Shown: positions 5,592 to 6,641 of the stretch, one piece after another | Layout: each line of letters begins with the position of its first letter | How positions within the stretch are numbered: the first letter of the stretch is position 1 | Source of the DNA: JBDSYA01 sp039925865 | GTDB taxonomy: Bacteria; Bacteroidota; Ignavibacteria; Tepidaquicellales; Tepidaquicellaceae | Reading direction: 5' to 3' | Assembly (NCBI GenBank): GCA_039925865.1 | Contig: JBDSYA010000311.1 | Location: 1 to 6,641 of the forward strand | Length of the DNA stretch: 6,641 nt | Translations under genes and position numbers: made by a program | The notes under the pieces: generated by a model | The model's input: only the letters and a program-made list of their open reading frames with translations | Database searches by the model: none | What the model was told of the DNA's origin: nothing

Positions 5592-6641
5592 CTAAGGTTT
5601 TATACTCAATACTATATTATATGCATTGTTATCTCCAATGGAAAGATCCGTTCCATCAACAAAATTATCTCCGTTTAAGTCAGATGATGTATAACCTGAA
5701 ACAAGATTAAACGCACCATTATCGATAACGCTCAGGTCAGAGCCGTCAACAATATCGTCTTGATTAACATCACCGCTGTAGATACAGTATTTACTTCCTT
5801 TCAAAATAAGATTATTGCCGAATGCTTGCGAAGACGACAATGTGAAATTATAACTTAACAGTCCTGAAGTGAAAGTTTTACCTGAAGCACTCCATGTTTC
5901 TATACTGTTTCTATGGTGCATGGCTAGATAATAAGGAGTTCCATTAACTGCATTCGAAAATGTAAATGATCCCATTCCATTGGAATCCAGTATTGCTTTT
6001 GAAGAATCCACAATCGTATAAGGTGTTGAGGTATTTCTCAAATATACTTTTGCAGTATCAGTTATCATTTTATTTGTGGAAGGATTATAAAAACCCTGAA
6101 TTAAAGATGAGAGATTTAGTTGCGATGTACCATTACCAAAATGCATGGTCAAAGTTTTTGAAATACCTCCGTCATTGTAATTTCCCACTGCCCACATATC
6201 AGTAGATGAGATTCTTGTTGAGCTGCCCATTCCTCCGCCGGGTGGAATTGCTGCACTAACTGTACTCCAGACGCTTCCATCATAATGCACAAATTCCGAA
6301 CCCGTTGACCAGATATCGTTTGGTGAATTATGCTGTAAGCCATATCCTCCACCGGGACTTGCCACAACTGTCCAGGAACTACCATTATAGTGCATAAATA
6401 ATGGTTGGTATGTAATACCATCATTGTAACTGCCAGAAACCCAGATATCATTTGACGATATGATATCTATGCTTTCCAAAAAGTTTTCGAGTCCGGGTTG
6501 AGGAACGGGTACGACATTCCAGCTTGAACCGGTTTTATGTAATACCATTGCCTGAAAATTTTCACTGACTCTTCGTGAATATCCTACTGCCCATATGTCA
6601 TTGGAATTAAGACCTTTCATATCAGTGATCCTGTTTGTCCT
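5592..6641 (-). CDS. Probable secreted repeat protein with C-terminal dockerin-like domain, 5' partial
   Basis: The frame runs leftward from the right edge to TAG at 5592-5594. It is open through the last visible codon, so the ATG at 6618-6620 is probably internal and the N-terminus, including any signal peptide, lies outside. Three parts are visible. First come four repeats built on an NDIW.(V/S/T)G motif (6602-6582, 6452-6432, 6320-6300 and 6203-6183), spaced 50, 44 and 39 codons, most followed by an H(Y/K).GS.W element; these look like beta-propeller blades. Next is a segment of about 100 residues (about 6107-5796) with 'HRNSIETWSA', probably beta-rich. Last are two loops, DVNQDDIVDGSD (5771-5736) and DLNGDNFVDGTD (5681-5646), which match calcium-binding dockerin or EF-hand-like repeats 30 residues apart. 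I recall this C-terminal arrangement from Ignavibacteria surface proteins. No catalytic site is seen; adhesion or a structural role is a guess. Confidence 0.88.
   Translation of the reverse strand, partial: RTNRITDMKGLNSNDIWAVGYSRRVSENFQAMVLHKTGSSWNVVPVPQPGLENFLESIDIISSNDIWVSGSYNDGITYQPLFMHYNGSSWTVVASPGGGYGLQHNSPNDIWSTGSEFVHYDGSVWSTVSAAIPPGGGMGSSTRISSTDMWAVGNYNDGGISKTLTMHFGNGTSQLNLSSLIQGFYNPSTNKMITDTAKVYLRNTSTPYTIVDSSKAILDSNGMGSFTFSNAVNGTPYYLAMHHRNSIETWSASGKTFTSGLLSYNFTLSSSQAFGNNLILKGSKYCIYSGDVNQDDIVDGSDLSVIDNGAFNLVSGYTSSDLNGDNFVDGTDLSIGDNNAYNIVLSIKP

Noticed and set aside
1..6641. CRISPR array, tRNA or rRNA genes, insertion sequence or attachment site
   Set aside because: I saw no regularly spaced repeats, cloverleaf-like sequences, transposase motifs or long terminal inverted repeats on either strand.

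Overview
The window holds four genes in AT-rich DNA. The most distinctive is the end of a non-ribosomal peptide synthetase (NRPS) gene. The lineage hint comes from the secreted protein at the right edge. It ends in paired dockerin-like calcium loops behind a segment containing 'HRNSIETWSA' and 'YSGDVNQDDIVDGSD', which I recall as a common C-terminal arrangement in Ignavibacteria and relatives (Bacteroidota/Chlorobi group). AT-rich codon use and two candidate promoters of the Bacteroidota -33/-7 type agree with this. The lineage is an inference, not a measured assignment.

Layout: (1) 1-3795 (+): 3' part of an NRPS gene, entering from the left edge inside a condensation domain and continuing through adenylation, carrier and terminal thioesterase domains. 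This is the last or only module of the assembly line. (2) 3796-3921: a 126-bp gap with short direct repeats and a weak promoter candidate. (3) 3922-4605 (+): an Sfp-type 4'-phosphopantetheinyl transferase. (4) 4606-4725: a gap with a better promoter candidate and a clear ribosome binding site. (5) 4726-5211 (+): a small unrecognised protein with one membrane helix, a predicted coiled coil and a very lysine-rich tail. (6) 5212-5591: a 380-bp convergent intergenic region with one good intrinsic terminator and several weaker hairpins. (7) 5592-6641 (-): C-terminal part of a repeat-containing, probably secreted protein, entering from the right edge.

How they work together: the transferase would convert the apo carrier domain of the NRPS to its active holo form. 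The adenylation domain would then load one amino acid, the condensation domain would join it to the upstream chain, and the thioesterase would release the product. The lysine-rich membrane protein has no evident link to this pathway. The terminator and the convergent gene mark the likely right end of the peptide cluster. The rest of the cluster, including any earlier modules, lies to the left of the window.

The most unusual points are a cysteine in place of the usual serine nucleophile in the thioesterase (GRCFGG), an adenylation pocket that looks like a modified proline code, and the presence of such a locus in a lineage not known for natural products. I do not see a wholly new type of system here.
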